Below are positions 28,911 to 37,786 of a stretch of 64,000 bases of DNA, in pieces; within the stretch, counting starts at the first letter, position 1, and the number at the start of each line of letters is the position of its first letter. The position numbers were made by a program, and so were the translations under genes. Where the stretch lies: assembly GCF_000425905.1 (NCBI RefSeq), contig NZ_KE384474.1:63998-127997 (forward strand), written 5' to 3'. The notes beneath the pieces were generated by a model, which saw only the letters and a program-made list of their open reading frames with translations, made no database searches and was not told the origin of the DNA. This DNA is from Lactobacillus psittaci DSM 15354 (GTDB lineage Bacteria; Bacillota; Bacilli; Lactobacillales; Lactobacillaceae).

Positions 28911-29462
28911 ATGAAAACTAGAGGGTTCGAAATTTGTACTAAGTATGAAAATCAGGGAATTAAGTTACCTCAGCGCCAAACTTTAGCTAGTGCTGGATAC
29001 GATTTGGAAGCAGCTGAAGATGTGGTAATTCCAAGCATTTGGTGTTTAAACTTTGTCAGAATATTTCGCTTAATCCGTAATGGTCACGAATTAAATGAAC
29101 AAGATTTTGAATTTGCCGAAAAATGTTTAAAGCCAACTATGATTCATACTGGAATTAAGGCTTATATGCCAGAAGATGAAATGTTAATTATTGCTAATCG
29201 CTCTTCTAATACTGTTAAACGTTTTTTGAATTTGCCAAATGGAATTGGGGTAGTTGATAGTGACTACTACAATAATCCAAATAATGAGGGCGAATTAATG
29301 GTACAAGTGCTTAATTATGGCGTTCGACCTTTGCATATTCACAAGGGAGATCGGATTGCCCAAGGAATTTTTATGAAATATCTCAAAACTGATAATGATC
29401 AACCAGTTAAGCGTGAACGTATTGGTGGTTTCGGCTCAACGATGTTGAAAGGTGAAAATTAA
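28911..29462 (+). CDS. dut: dUTP diphosphatase-like protein with an internal insertion
   Basis: Hydrolyses dUTP to dUMP in the trimeric dUTPase family. The visible motifs are I (SAGYDLEAAED, near 27-37), II (ANRSSNTVKRF, near 94), III (GIGVVDSDYYNNP, near 111-123) and V (RIGGFGSTM at the end). At 183 residues it is about 35 longer than usual, owing to an insertion near 42-75 between motifs I and II. The stop overlaps the radA ATG by one base. Confidence 0.82.
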   Translation: MKTRGFEICTKYENQGIKLPQRQTLASAGYDLEAAEDVVIPSIWCLNFVRIFRLIRNGHELNEQDFEFAEKCLKPTMIHTGIKAYMPEDEMLIIANRSSNTVKRFLNLPNGIGVVDSDYYNNPNNEGELMVQVLNYGVRPLHIHKGDRIAQGIFMKYLKTDNDQPVKRERIGGFGSTMLKGEN

Positions 29463-30838
29463 TGGCGAAAACACAGACTCGTTATAAGTGTCAATCTTGT
29501 GGCTATATCTCAGCTTCATATTTAGGCAGATGTCCTAATTGTGGTGCTTGGAATCAATTTGAAAAGGAAGTTCAAGAAGTTAAAAAAGCTTCAACTAAGC
29601 AAACCGCTAGTCGTTTGATTTCAGCGACTGGCTTAAATCAGGCGGTTAATTTAAGCAAAGTTAAGGCGGAAAAAGAAAGTCGTATTCCAACTAAATTTAC
29701 TGAATTAAATCGTGTTTTAGGTGGTGGTATTGTTCCAGGTTCATTAGTCTTAATTGGTGGTGATCCTGGTATTGGAAAATCCACTTTAATGCTTCAAATT
29801 ATGGCAACTCTAGCTGATGATCATAAAGTTCTATATGTTTCAGGGGAAGAGTCAGCTAGCCAGATTAAACTTAGAGCAGATCGACTTGGAGTTGGTAATA
29901 GCGGGATGTATTTGTATCCTGAAACAAATATGAACAATATCCGTGACCAAATCGATGATTTAAAGCCTGATTTTGTCGTAATTGACTCAATTCAAACAAT
30001 GAATGAACCTAGTCTTGATTCAATGGTGGGTTCAGCTTCACAAGTCCGTGAAGTTACGAGTGAATTAATGCATATCGCTAAAATTGATCAAATTACTATT
30101 TTTGTTATTGGACATGTGACTAAAGAAGGCGCGATTGCTGGGCCTAAGATTTTAGAACACATGGTTGATACCGTGCTCTATTTTGAAGGTGATGAACATC
30201 ATGCTTATCGGATTTTACATTCAGTTAAGAACCGTTTTGGTGCAGCCAACGAAATTGGGATGTTTGAGATGGAAAATACTGGTTTAAAAGAAGTTACAAA
30301 TCCATCTTCCATCTTTTTAGATGAGCGTTTACCTAATTCAACTGGTTCTTGTGTAGCAGTTTCGCTTGAAGGAACTAGGCCAATTTTAGCGGAAGTGCAG
30401 GCTTTGGTTGCACCAACTGCTTTTGGTTATGCTAAAAGGACTACTAGTGGAATTGATTATAACAAGGCAGCTTTGCTTTTAGCTGTCTTAGAAAAGCGTG
30501 GCAATTTAATGCTTCAAAATCAAGACGCTTATATTACTACAACAGGCGGAATTAAATTAACTGAGCCAGCAATTGATTTAGCTGTTGTGATGGCAGTTAG
30601 CTCTAGTTATAAGAATGCAGAAATCCCATCAGAAGATTGCTTTATTGGTGAAGTTGGTTTAACTGGTGAGGTTAGACGGGTTAATAAAATCGAATCCAGA
30701 ATTGCAGAAGCAGAAAAAGTCGGATTTAAACGGATTTTTATCCCTAAATTTAATATGCAAAAAAAGTTTGCTAGCCTTGGTATTGAGGTAATTCCAGTAG
30801 CTACAGTTGCACAGGCATTAAAACTTGTTTTTGGATAG
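29462..30838 (+). CDS. radA: DNA repair protein RadA
   Basis: A RecA-related branch-migration helicase that processes recombination intermediates, 458 residues. The N-terminal zinc finger has C10, C13, C24 and C27. Walker A is GGDPGIGKST (99-108), the RadA-specific KNRFGA motif lies near 257, and a Lon-like C-terminal domain follows. It is coupled to dut (TAATG). In many Firmicutes radA lies just upstream of gltX, as here. Confidence 0.96.
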   Translation: MAKTQTRYKCQSCGYISASYLGRCPNCGAWNQFEKEVQEVKKASTKQTASRLISATGLNQAVNLSKVKAEKESRIPTKFTELNRVLGGGIVPGSLVLIGGDPGIGKSTLMLQIMATLADDHKVLYVSGEESASQIKLRADRLGVGNSGMYLYPETNMNNIRDQIDDLKPDFVVIDSIQTMNEPSLDSMVGSASQVREVTSELMHIAKIDQITIFVIGHVTKEGAIAGPKILEHMVDTVLYFEGDEHHAYRILHSVKNRFGAANEIGMFEMENTGLKEVTNPSSIFLDERLPNSTGSCVAVSLEGTRPILAEVQALVAPTAFGYAKRTTSGIDYNKAALLLAVLEKRGNLMLQNQDAYITTTGGIKLTEPAIDLAVVMAVSSSYKNAEIPSEDCFIGEVGLTGEVRRVNKIESRIAEAEKVGFKRIFIPKFNMQKKFASLGIEVIPVATVAQALKLVFG

Positions 30839-30841
30839 GGT

Positions 30842-30870
30842 TTGAACTTTTCCTATAATATGCGTAAAAT
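30842..30870 (+). promoter_or_regulatory. Promoter of gltX
   Basis: TTGAAC (30842-30847), 17 bases and TAAAAT (30865-30870) lie in the short gap after radA. A further TATAAT at 30854-30859 lacks a spaced -35. No T-box structure is present. Confidence 0.6.
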
Positions 30871-30912
30871 GAAGAAGTTAACTACTAATTTTTAGTGAAA
30901 GAGGCATGTATT

Positions 30913-32412
30913 TTGGCTAAACAAAAAATTCGGGTTAGATATGCACCAAGCCCAACAGGACACTTACATATTGGTAATGCAAGAACTGCTTTATTCAACT
31001 ACTTGTTTGCACGTCACAACAAGGGTACTTTCATTTTAAGAATTGAAGATACTGACACTGCAAGAAACGTTGAAGGTGGTTCTAAATCACAAATGGAAAA
31101 CCTTCACTGGTTAGGTATTGACTGGGATGAAGGTCCTGATAAGGGTGGGGACTTCGGCCCATACCGTCAATCAGAAAGAAAAGAAATTTACAACAAGTAC
31201 ATTCAACAATTACTTGACGAAGGTAAGGCATACTACTCATACATGACTGAAGAAGAGCTTGAAGCTCAGCGTGAAGAGCAAAAAGCTATGGGTATTGCAC
31301 CTCACTACGTATACGAATATCAAGATATGACAGCTGACGAAATTAAGGAAGCTCAAGCAAAGGCTGAAGCAAAAGGCCTTAAGCCAGTTGTTAGAATTCA
31401 CATTCCTAAGGGTAGAACTTATGAATGGGATGACATCGTTAAGGGTCACATTAGCTTTGAAAGTGATACTATCGGTGGTGATTTCGTCATCCAAAAGCGT
31501 GACGGAATGCCTACTTACAACTTTGCCGTTGTAATTGATGACCACTTGATGGAAATGACTCACGTTTTACGTGGGGATGACCACATTGCTAATACTCCTA
31601 AGCAATTAGTTGTTTATGAAGCATTTGGCTGGGAACCACCTAAGTTTGGTCACATGACTTTGATTATCAACGCAGCAACTGGTAAGAAGCTTTCTAAGCG
31701 TGATGAATCAGTTTTGCAATTTATTGAACAATACCGTGACCTTGGTTACTTACCAGAAGCAATGTTTAACTTCATTACTTTACTTGGTTGGTCACCAGTT
31801 GGTGAAAGTGAAATCTTCTCACAAAGACAATTAATTAAGGACTTTGATCCTAAGCGTTTATCAAAGTCACCTGCTGCCTTTGATGAAAAGAAACTTGAAT
31901 GGGTAAACAACCAATATGTTAAGACTGCTAATAGAGATGAATTGCTTGATTTAGCACTTAACAACTTGCAAGAAGCAGGCTTAGTGGATAAAGACATTAC
32001 TCCAGAAAAGATGGAATGGGTACGTCAATTGGTTAACATTTACTCAGTTCAAATGTCTTACACTAAGCAAATTGTTGATTTCTCACATATCTTCTTTGAA
32101 GATAAGCAAGCTTTGACCGAAGAAGAAGTTGAAGAAATCAAGAATGATGAAGGTCGCGTTGTAATTGAAGAATTCAGAAAGCAACTTGACCTTGTACCAC
32201 GCTATACTGCTGTTCAAGTTATGAATGCAATTCAAGCTACTAGAAAAGTTACTGGCGTTAAGGGTAGAAAGCTCTTTATGCCAATTAGAATTGCTGCTAC
32301 TGGTTCAATGGTTGGCCCTGGTATTGGTGAAGCTATTGAATTGATGGGTAAGGATAAGGTTGAACACAATATTGATTTGACTTTATCTGAAATGACTAAG
32401 CAAGGTTTATAA
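30913..32412 (+). CDS. gltX: Glutamate--tRNA ligase
   Basis: Charges tRNA-Glu; in lactobacilli it probably also misacylates tRNA-Gln for the amidotransferase route. The 499-residue protein starts at TTG 30913 ([25 protein letters not shown]). A GTG six codons upstream overlaps the AAAGAGG ribosome binding site and is rejected. The HIGH motif is HIGN near residue 16 and KMSKS appears as KKLSKRDES near 255. Confidence 0.95.
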   Translation: MAKQKIRVRYAPSPTGHLHIGNARTALFNYLFARHNKGTFILRIEDTDTARNVEGGSKSQMENLHWLGIDWDEGPDKGGDFGPYRQSERKEIYNKYIQQLLDEGKAYYSYMTEEELEAQREEQKAMGIAPHYVYEYQDMTADEIKEAQAKAEAKGLKPVVRIHIPKGRTYEWDDIVKGHISFESDTIGGDFVIQKRDGMPTYNFAVVIDDHLMEMTHVLRGDDHIANTPKQLVVYEAFGWEPPKFGHMTLIINAATGKKLSKRDESVLQFIEQYRDLGYLPEAMFNFITLLGWSPVGESEIFSQRQLIKDFDPKRLSKSPAAFDEKKLEWVNNQYVKTANRDELLDLALNNLQEAGLVDKDITPEKMEWVRQLVNIYSVQMSYTKQIVDFSHIFFEDKQALTEEEVEEIKNDEGRVVIEEFRKQLDLVPRYTAVQVMNAIQATRKVTGVKGRKLFMPIRIAATGSMVGPGIGEAIELMGKDKVEHNIDLTLSEMTKQGL

Positions 32413-32447
32413 TGAAAAAATCGCGTTGAAAGACGCGATTTTTTTGT
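32412..32447 (+). terminator. Terminator of gltX
   Basis: A stem AAATCGCGT/ACGCGATTT around 32418-32441 is followed by TTTTTTT, right after the gltX stop codon. Confidence 0.9.
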
Positions 32448-32531
32448 GGATAAAGTGTGATGACAGCTAATAAATTTCTAGTTTGATATACTTAAGTTAG
32501 ATAGAAGAATAGTAGAAATGAGGATAGAATA

Positions 32532-32873
32532 ATAAAAAAAGAACGCACAACCATTTTGTTTATTTGCATGGTTATACTTAATGCCTTAACCATATCCTAT
32601 TTAGCAGATACCACATTATTTCAAATTTTATGTAATATAGCTCTTTGTGTCCCAAGTACACTTGGGATGTATAGGATAGCTAATTTTAAAACACATGTTA
32701 TTAGATTGTCTTGGTGGAATGTTTTAATTTGTATTCCATATGTTCTTTTATTGGTCGATTACTTAATTTGGAGTGGCTGGGTAACAATTATTGCTAATAT
32801 TTTGATAGTTGTTTTTTCTACACTAGGTATATATACTAGTTTAAATGTAAAAATTAAAAATCTAACTAACTAG
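32532..32873 (+). CDS. Small membrane protein, start codon uncertain
   Basis: A hydrophobic protein of 105-113 residues with three or four predicted membrane helices and no recognised family. The only standard start near the beginning is TTG 32556, which has no ribosome binding site and would begin inside the first helix. An in-frame ATA at 32532 follows GAGGATAG by a usable distance and would add a short charged N-terminus (KKERTT). Either the gene uses a rare start or its start has been lost. Its TAG stop lies at the beginning of the repeat described at 32867. Confidence 0.5.
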   Translation: MKKERTTILFICMVILNALTISYLADTTLFQILCNIALCVPSTLGMYRIANFKTHVIRLSWWNVLICIPYVLLLVDYLIWSGWVTIIANILIVVFSTLGIYTSLNVKIKNLTN

Positions 32874-32934
32874 ATTAAAGAGGTTGTTTGATAAATAATC
32901 AAATGCCTCTTTTTTCTATCATCTGGTAGAATAG
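32867..32934 (+). repeat. Stop-terminator-promoter repeat, copy 1
   Basis: A 68-base unit that recurs at 33642-33710 with four mismatches and one extra T. It begins at the stop codon of the membrane protein gene (AACTAG). It contains a terminator hairpin (AAAGAGG ... CCTCTTT around ATTTGAT/ATCAAAT) with a T-run, and ends in the extended -10 element TGGTAGAAT (32924-32932). Here it lies before the Fic-like gene. Confidence 0.9.
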
Positions 32935-32967
32935 GACCTAGTAAGAAAGTTTTGGAAAGGCTAAGCA

Positions 32968-33648
32968 ATGGACTTTAAAGATAAATATGCTTTTACCAAG
33001 GATGAAAATATCAGATTTGCTAGAAGTAATTTTGCAGAATTAATTCATACAGATGCCCGTTTTGAAGGCGTTAATACAACGTTACCCCAGACTAAGACGA
33101 TATTAGCAGGGATGGGAGTTAGTGGCGTTAGTATTGATGATATTAATGTTATCATTGACTTAAAACGTGGTTGGAATTTTATTACTAGTAGTAAAGATGT
33201 CCTAACTTTAGAATATGAACAAAAAATCAATCAAATTGTTGCAGCTAGAGATTCTTTAGATCCGGGAAATTTTCGAGAGGGGCAGGGTTCTGTTTACTTA
33301 GGTCAAGGTGAGTCATTTACGCCACCTGATGTTGATATTAAACAAGAACGTGATTTTTTACTTTCCACCTTATCTGCTCAAATAAGTACTACTGATAAGG
33401 CATTGACTATTTTATATCACAATATGAGAAACCAAATCTTTTGGGATGGTAATAAAAGAACAGCTATGTTAACAGCTAATAAAATTATGATTGATGGTGG
33501 AGCTGGCTTAATCAATGTTCCTTTAAGTAAGTGGGAAACTTGGAATGAATTGATTAGTGCTTACTATAAGAGTGGTGATATGACAGAAATTAAACTATGG
33601 ACATATCAAAACGGGATAAAAGGCTTAGATGCTAGAAAAAGTAACTAG
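32968..33648 (+). CDS. Fic/DOC family protein with altered active-site motif
   Basis: A 226-residue Fic-fold protein. Fic enzymes usually transfer AMP onto target proteins using the motif HPFx[D/E]GN[G/K]R. Here the motif is QIFWDGNKR at residues 156-164, so Gln156 stands at the position of the catalytic His while the Asp, Gly-Asn and Arg are kept. An upstream segment DARFEGVNTT (29-38) resembles the inhibitory-helix motif of self-inhibited Fic proteins. No antitoxin-like gene is adjacent. The gene is flanked by near-identical terminator/promoter repeats. Confidence 0.8.
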   Translation: MDFKDKYAFTKDENIRFARSNFAELIHTDARFEGVNTTLPQTKTILAGMGVSGVSIDDINVIIDLKRGWNFITSSKDVLTLEYEQKINQIVAARDSLDPGNFREGQGSVYLGQGESFTPPDVDIKQERDFLLSTLSAQISTTDKALTILYHNMRNQIFWDGNKRTAMLTANKIMIDGGAGLINVPLSKWETWNELISAYYKSGDMTEIKLWTYQNGIKGLDARKSN

Positions 33649-33710
33649 GTTAAAGAGGCCATTTGATAAATAATCAAATGCCTCTTTTTTTCTATCATCT
33701 GGTAGAATAG
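33642..33710 (+). repeat. Stop-terminator-promoter repeat, copy 2
   Basis: Second copy of the unit at 32867. It begins with the stop codon of the Fic-like gene (AACTAG) and carries the same terminator hairpin and T-run. It ends in TGGTAGAAT (33700-33708), which is probably the cysS promoter. The stem differs from copy 1 at the three bases after AAAGAGG. Confidence 0.9.
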
Positions 33711-33743
33711 TAACAAGAGAAGTTCAAAAGGGAAGGTAAACAA

Positions 33744-35165
33744 ATGAAAATTTATAATACTTTGACCCGCCAAAAAGAAGAATTTAAACCGCTTGTTCCA
33801 GGCAAAGTTAGCATGTATGTCTGTGGACCAACTGTGTATAACTACATCCATATTGGAAATGCCCGTTCAAGTATTGCCTTTGATACAATTCGGCGCTACT
33901 TAGAATATAAGGGCTTTGACGTAAAATACGTTTCTAATTTTACTGATGTTGACGACAAGATGATTAATGAAGCGCGTGCTGAAGGAATTACGGTCCCAGA
34001 ATTAGCTAAGCGTTATATTAATGCCTTTATGGAAGATACTACTGCGTTAAATATTGAACCAGCTACCCTTCACCCTAGAGCAACGGAAGAAATCAAAGAT
34101 ATTATTGCTTTTATAAAGACTTTGATTGATAAGGGCTTTGCTTATGAAGTTGATGGTGATGTGTATTACCGCGCTAAAAAATTTACTGGTTATGGTAAAT
34201 TAAGTGATCAAGATATTGCTAGTCTTGAAGAAGGTGCAAGTCAGCACGTTAATGAAGCAGAATTTGCTAAAAAAGAAGATCCAATTGACTTCGCCTTGTG
34301 GAAAAAGCAAAAACAAAATGATGAAATTGCTTGGGATTCTCCTTGGGGTAAGGGTCGACCCGGTTGGCATATCGAATGTAGCGTGATGTCTACAAAGTAC
34401 TTAGGTGATACGATTGATATTCATGGCGGTGGCCAAGACTTGGAATTTCCTCACCATGAAAATGAAATCGCCCAAAGTGAAGCTAAAACTGGTAAGAAGT
34501 TTGTGAATTACTGGATGCATAATGGCTTTGTGACTGTGGGTAAAGATGAACAAAAGATGTCGAAGTCACTCCATAATTTTGTGACTGTACATGACATTTT
34601 GAAAAAAATTGATCCACAAGTATTACGCTTTTTCATGGCAAGTGTGCAATATCGTAAGCCAATTAACTATTCTGAAGAGAATCTAGCGCAAGCAGAAAAT
34701 GTTTTAGACAGAATAAAGAATACTGTTTTGACAATTAAGAGCCGGTTAAATGATTCAAATCAAAAAGCAGATAGTCAATTCGCTGAAAAGGTTGAAGATA
34801 CTCGTTTAGCCTTTAAAGAAGCAATGGATGATGACTTTAATGTGCAAAATGCTTTAGCTGCAGTTTATGACGGAATGACTTTTGCTAATAAAAATGCTAG
34901 TCAAGACCTAGCTGATCTAGCTAGCTTAAAGCAATTCTTAGCTGATTTAACTGATTTTATGAGTGTTTTTGGAATAGATGTGGATAAATTAACTGCTGAA
35001 AAATCAGGTGACGATGATGCTGAAATTGATGCACTAGTTAAAAAACGTGATGAAGCTCGTAAAAATAAAGACTTTGCCACTAGTGATGCAATTCGAGATC
35101 AATTGCTAGCGATGGGCATTATTTTGCAAGATACCAAACAAGGAACGAGATGGAGACGTGAATAA
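33744..35165 (+). CDS. cysS: Cysteine--tRNA ligase
   Basis: Charges tRNA-Cys, 473 residues. The HIGH motif appears as IHIGNARS near residue 36, with the zinc-site Cys in [10 protein letters not shown] just before it and KMSKSLHNF near 270. It overlaps mrnC by eight bases. The order cysS-mrnC-rlmB is conserved in Firmicutes. Confidence 0.96.
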   Translation: MKIYNTLTRQKEEFKPLVPGKVSMYVCGPTVYNYIHIGNARSSIAFDTIRRYLEYKGFDVKYVSNFTDVDDKMINEARAEGITVPELAKRYINAFMEDTTALNIEPATLHPRATEEIKDIIAFIKTLIDKGFAYEVDGDVYYRAKKFTGYGKLSDQDIASLEEGASQHVNEAEFAKKEDPIDFALWKKQKQNDEIAWDSPWGKGRPGWHIECSVMSTKYLGDTIDIHGGGQDLEFPHHENEIAQSEAKTGKKFVNYWMHNGFVTVGKDEQKMSKSLHNFVTVHDILKKIDPQVLRFFMASVQYRKPINYSEENLAQAENVLDRIKNTVLTIKSRLNDSNQKADSQFAEKVEDTRLAFKEAMDDDFNVQNALAAVYDGMTFANKNASQDLADLASLKQFLADLTDFMSVFGIDVDKLTAEKSGDDDAEIDALVKKRDEARKNKDFATSDAIRDQLLAMGIILQDTKQGTRWRRE

Positions 35166-35601
35166 AATTAAGCAATTAACTGAAAAAGAAATAAATCCAG
35201 ATACCTTAAATGGACAAACTTTGGCTTATTTGGGGGATGCTGTTTATGAAATTTATATTCGGCGGCATTTGATTAAAGGCGGCGTTGTGCGACCACAAGT
35301 CTTGCAAAGAGATGCGACTCACTACGTTTCTGCCAAAGCGCAAGCTAGCTTGATTACCAAGATGCAAGAAGATAATCTATTAACAGCTGAGGAATTTGCT
35401 ACTTTTAAGAGGGGACGTAACGCTAAAAGTTATACCCATGCTAAAAATACCAAGTTAGCAACTTATAAGCTATCCACAGGCTTTGAAGCAGTATTTGGCT
35501 ATTTAGAGTTGCTCAATCAACAAGAGCGAATCAGTGAATTAGCTAATTGGTGTATTCAACAAGTAGAAGCAGGAGGAATTGACAAGTATGACTTCAGTTA
35601 A
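35158..35601 (+). CDS. mrnC: Mini-ribonuclease III
   Basis: An RNase III domain without the dsRNA-binding domain, which matures 23S rRNA ends in Firmicutes. Its 147 residues contain the catalytic signature [17 protein letters not shown] (residues 23-39) with the key Asp. It starts at GTG inside the end of cysS and overlaps the rlmB region at its own end. Confidence 0.93.
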   Translation: MNKIKQLTEKEINPDTLNGQTLAYLGDAVYEIYIRRHLIKGGVVRPQVLQRDATHYVSAKAQASLITKMQEDNLLTAEEFATFKRGRNAKSYTHAKNTKLATYKLSTGFEAVFGYLELLNQQERISELANWCIQQVEAGGIDKYDFS

Positions 35602-36343
35602 AGGTGATTTTGTTTTTGGTAGACATGCTGGAATTGATTTCTTAAAAAATGAAGATGCTGGTAAAATTAACAAAATCTTTTTACAAAATGGAGTACAACA
35701 GGACTTTGCTAATCAAGTTTATGGCTTAGCTAAGAAAAAGCACTTAGTTGTGCAAGAAGCACCAAAAAACAAGCTAGATAAGTTAGTTGATTTTGGTAAT
35801 CACCAAGGACTAGTTTTAGCTATTTCAAGTTTTGAATATGCAGACCTAGACCAAAGCTTAGAAAAATTAGCTACTAAAGAAAATCCATTTATTTTGATGC
35901 TGGATTCAATTGAAGATCCTCATAACTTAGGATCAATTTTGAGAACTTGCGATGCTACTGGAGTCGATTTAGTTATTATTCCTAAGCGCCGAGCTAGTGG
36001 CTTAACTAGTGTAGTTGCTAAAACTTCAACTGGAGCCATTGATCACGTTCCAGTTTGCCGGGTAAATAACTTGGTCCAAACAGTGAAACAATTGAAAAAA
36101 GCTGGCTATTGGGTATTTGGTACAGCAATGTCAGGCCAAGATTACCGTACATGGGATGCTAAAGGGAAAAGCGTCTTAGTTATTGGTAATGAAGGAAAAG
36201 GAATTAGTCCACTGCTTTTAAAACAAATGGATCAAACATTAACGATTCCGATGATTGGACACGTTCAATCACTAAATGCCAGTGTGGCAACGGGTGTGCT
36301 TCTTTATCAAATGCTTAACACAACTCATCCGCTTGTAAAATAA
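35588..36343 (+). CDS. rlmB: 23S rRNA 2'-O-methyltransferase RlmB (TrmH/SpoU family)
   Basis: A SpoU-type methyltransferase for 23S rRNA, about 251 residues. It has an N-terminal substrate-binding domain (FVFGRHAGIDFL) and the three SpoU motifs: LDSIEDPHNLGSILRTCDA, VIGNEGKGISPLL and IPMIGHVQSLNASVATGVLLY. ATG 35588, seven bases after AGGAGGAAT, is preferred over a TTG that lies against the ribosome binding site. Confidence 0.93.
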   Translation: MTSVKGDFVFGRHAGIDFLKNEDAGKINKIFLQNGVQQDFANQVYGLAKKKHLVVQEAPKNKLDKLVDFGNHQGLVLAISSFEYADLDQSLEKLATKENPFILMLDSIEDPHNLGSILRTCDATGVDLVIIPKRRASGLTSVVAKTSTGAIDHVPVCRVNNLVQTVKQLKKAGYWVFGTAMSGQDYRTWDAKGKSVLVIGNEGKGISPLLLKQMDQTLTIPMIGHVQSLNASVATGVLLYQMLNTTHPLVK

Positions 36344-36380
36344 AAAGATAACATAAAAATATACATTCTTTCATCAGACA

Positions 36381-36409
36381 TTAGTTCGCTTTAGTTTGTT
36401 TAAGATAAT
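36381..36409 (+). promoter_or_regulatory. Promoter before the sigH-like gene
   Basis: TTAGTT (36381-36386), 17 bases and GATAAT (36404-36409) lie in the 101-base gap after rlmB. It is a moderate promoter; no terminator for rlmB is visible in the gap. Confidence 0.45.
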
Positions 36410-36444
36410 TCAGTAAACTGTGCCTTGTTATTAGGAGGTACAGT

Positions 36445-37005
36445 ATGACTGAAGAAAAATTAATCGAACAAATTAATGCTGGAAATGAAGTGGCTTTAAA
36501 AGAAATTTTTCAAAAATATCTGCCTCTAGTTCATTCAATTGGTGGTCATTATTACTTTAAAGATCTGGACACCAAAGATTGGGAACAAGAGGCTTTTATT
36601 CTATGTGTAGAATCAGCGAAGCTTTATCAAGCCGAAAAAGGACGTAGCTTTGGAAACTTCTTTAAAATGCGTTTACAAAATCATGCTAAAAATCTATTAC
36701 GATATGAATTTGCAAAATGTCGTGCCAAATATTTAACTTACTCTTATGAAAATCTGCAGGAATTGGGCCTTATTTCTGAGCCCAGCTTTAATCAGCCAAT
36801 TATTCCAAGTAATCTTGAATTTCAACAATTTATCCAAAGATTATCATATTTAGAACTAATTGGTCTAATGAGTTTATTGGGAATTTATGATTTAGAAGAA
36901 TCTAGTAAAAAACTAAATATTGAACTAAAAATACTAAAAAGAGCCCAAGCAAGGGTAAAAAGAAAAATGAAGAGCTATTTTTTAACTGATTCTGCAAAAA
37001 AGTAG
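36445..37005 (+). CDS. sigH: SigH/ComX-like alternative sigma factor
   Basis: A 186-residue sigma-70-like protein. A region 2-like N-terminus (NEVALKEIFQKYLPLVHSIGGHYYFKD, then DWEQEAFILCVESAKLYQ) is followed by a divergent C-terminal part with a helix-turn-helix-like segment near 155-180. In B. subtilis sigH also lies just upstream of rpmG-secE-nusG, and lactobacilli have a ComX/SigH homologue that can switch on competence genes. The position is the strongest support. Conditions that activate it cannot be read from sequence. Confidence 0.8.
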   Translation: MTEEKLIEQINAGNEVALKEIFQKYLPLVHSIGGHYYFKDLDTKDWEQEAFILCVESAKLYQAEKGRSFGNFFKMRLQNHAKNLLRYEFAKCRAKYLTYSYENLQELGLISEPSFNQPIIPSNLEFQQFIQRLSYLELIGLMSLLGIYDLEESSKKLNIELKILKRAQARVKRKMKSYFLTDSAKK

Positions 37006-37046
37006 TAAAATAAGAATTGTAGAAATTAATTAGGAGGTATTTTAAG

Positions 37047-37265
37047 ATGACAGAAGATGTTTTAAAGACAAGATTGTTGGACCGTCACATGAAAGAAGTT
37101 TTCGACTGGAGCGACTCAAACATTCCTGTAAGAGACGCAATTTGGAACTACTTCATGGAAAAGAATGGTAAAAATACCCTTAAGACTGAGGAAGATATGC
37201 TTCCTTTCTTGAAAGACTCCGACGATAAAATTGAAGCCTTCGTCAACGAAAATCTTAAGAAATAA
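37047..37265 (+). CDS. Small acidic hypothetical protein (72 aa)
   Basis: A 72-residue acidic, soluble protein with no recognised domain. It is likely all-helical, with Trp residues in FDWSDSN and AIWNYFM. It has a strong ribosome binding site (TAGGAGGT) and codon use like the ribosomal genes, which suggests high expression. It follows the sigH-like gene by 41 bases and is closed by a two-hairpin terminator. Confidence 0.75.
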   Translation: MTEDVLKTRLLDRHMKEVFDWSDSNIPVRDAIWNYFMEKNGKNTLKTEEDMLPFLKDSDDKIEAFVNENLKK

Positions 37266-37287
37266 GACCAACTAAATAATTCTACGA

Positions 37288-37349
37288 CCGGTGGATACGC
37301 ATGTTTATCCACCAAAAAGACTACTGAGCGTTGCTTGGTAGTTTTTTGT
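37288..37349 (+). terminator. Double hairpin terminator after the 72-aa gene
   Basis: A first perfect stem GGTGGATA/TATCCACC (37290-37313) is followed by A's. A second stem ACTAC-T-GAGC/GCTT-G-GTAGT (37320-37342) ends in TTTTTT. The second is the terminator proper; the first could stabilise the 3' end. Confidence 0.8.
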
Positions 37350-37363
37350 TTTAAAACAATTAA

Positions 37364-37395
37364 TTGCGAAAAACTAAAAATTTTGCTAGTATAAT
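37364..37395 (+). promoter_or_regulatory. Promoter of rpmG-secE
   Basis: A consensus TATAAT (37390-37395) lies 22 bases before the rpmG ATG. The candidate -35 TTGCGA (37364-37369) has a long 20-base spacer. Confidence 0.55.
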
Positions 37396-37416
37396 TACAG
37401 TTTGGAAGGTGAGATT

Positions 37417-37566
37417 ATGGCAGTAAAAAAAGCAGCTTTAGCTTGCACAGTTTGTGGTTCGCGAAACTACTCAATTGCTGCAAGTAAGACTCGCACAGTT
37501 AGATTTGAAATTAAAAAGTTTTGTAAACACTGTAAAAAAATGACCTTACATAAGGAAACGAGGTAA
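37417..37566 (+). CDS. rpmG: 50S ribosomal protein L33, zinc-type
   Basis: A 49-residue L33 read directly from the DNA. Cysteines C10, C13, C36 and C39 make the zinc ribbon, so this is the zinc-containing form. The ATG follows GGAAGGTG. It sits directly before secE as in B. subtilis and other Firmicutes. Confidence 0.92.
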   Translation: MAVKKAALACTVCGSRNYSIAASKTRTVRFEIKKFCKHCKKMTLHKETR

Positions 37567-37570
37567 CTTA

Positions 37571-37741
37571 ATGTTTAAGTTCTTTAAAGGCGTTGGCCAT
37601 GAGATGAAGTTAGTTCATTGGCCAAGTGCAAAACAGAATCGGCGCGACACAGCTGTTGTTATTGTAACTTCAGTGCTTTTTGCCCTATTTTTAGGTGCAC
37701 TTGATTGGGTATTTAGCTACTTAACTTCAACTTTTATGTAA
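37571..37741 (+). CDS. secE: Protein translocase subunit SecE
   Basis: A 56-residue SecE, the short Gram-positive form with one membrane helix (residues about 28-52). The conserved amphipathic segment with EMKLVHWPSAKQ precedes it. It clamps SecY, whose gene is in the ribosomal cluster. It lies four bases after rpmG. Confidence 0.92.
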   Translation: MFKFFKGVGHEMKLVHWPSAKQNRRDTAVVIVTSVLFALFLGALDWVFSYLTSTFM

Positions 37742-37764
37742 TAGCTTAATGCCAAAGATTATGG

Positions 37765-37770
37765 TATAAT
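37765..37770 (+). promoter_or_regulatory. -10 element of nusG
   Basis: TATAAT, preceded by TGG, lies 70 bases before nusG. No clear -35 is seen at the right distance. Transcripts starting here would pass through the hairpin at 37787. Confidence 0.55.
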
Positions 37771-37786
37771 GACTCTGTTAGTGAAA

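Noticed and set aside
30839-30912. T-box or riboswitch before gltX
   Set aside because: The gap is only 74 bases with a promoter and no stem plus antiterminator structure. The gap before cysS is likewise too short.
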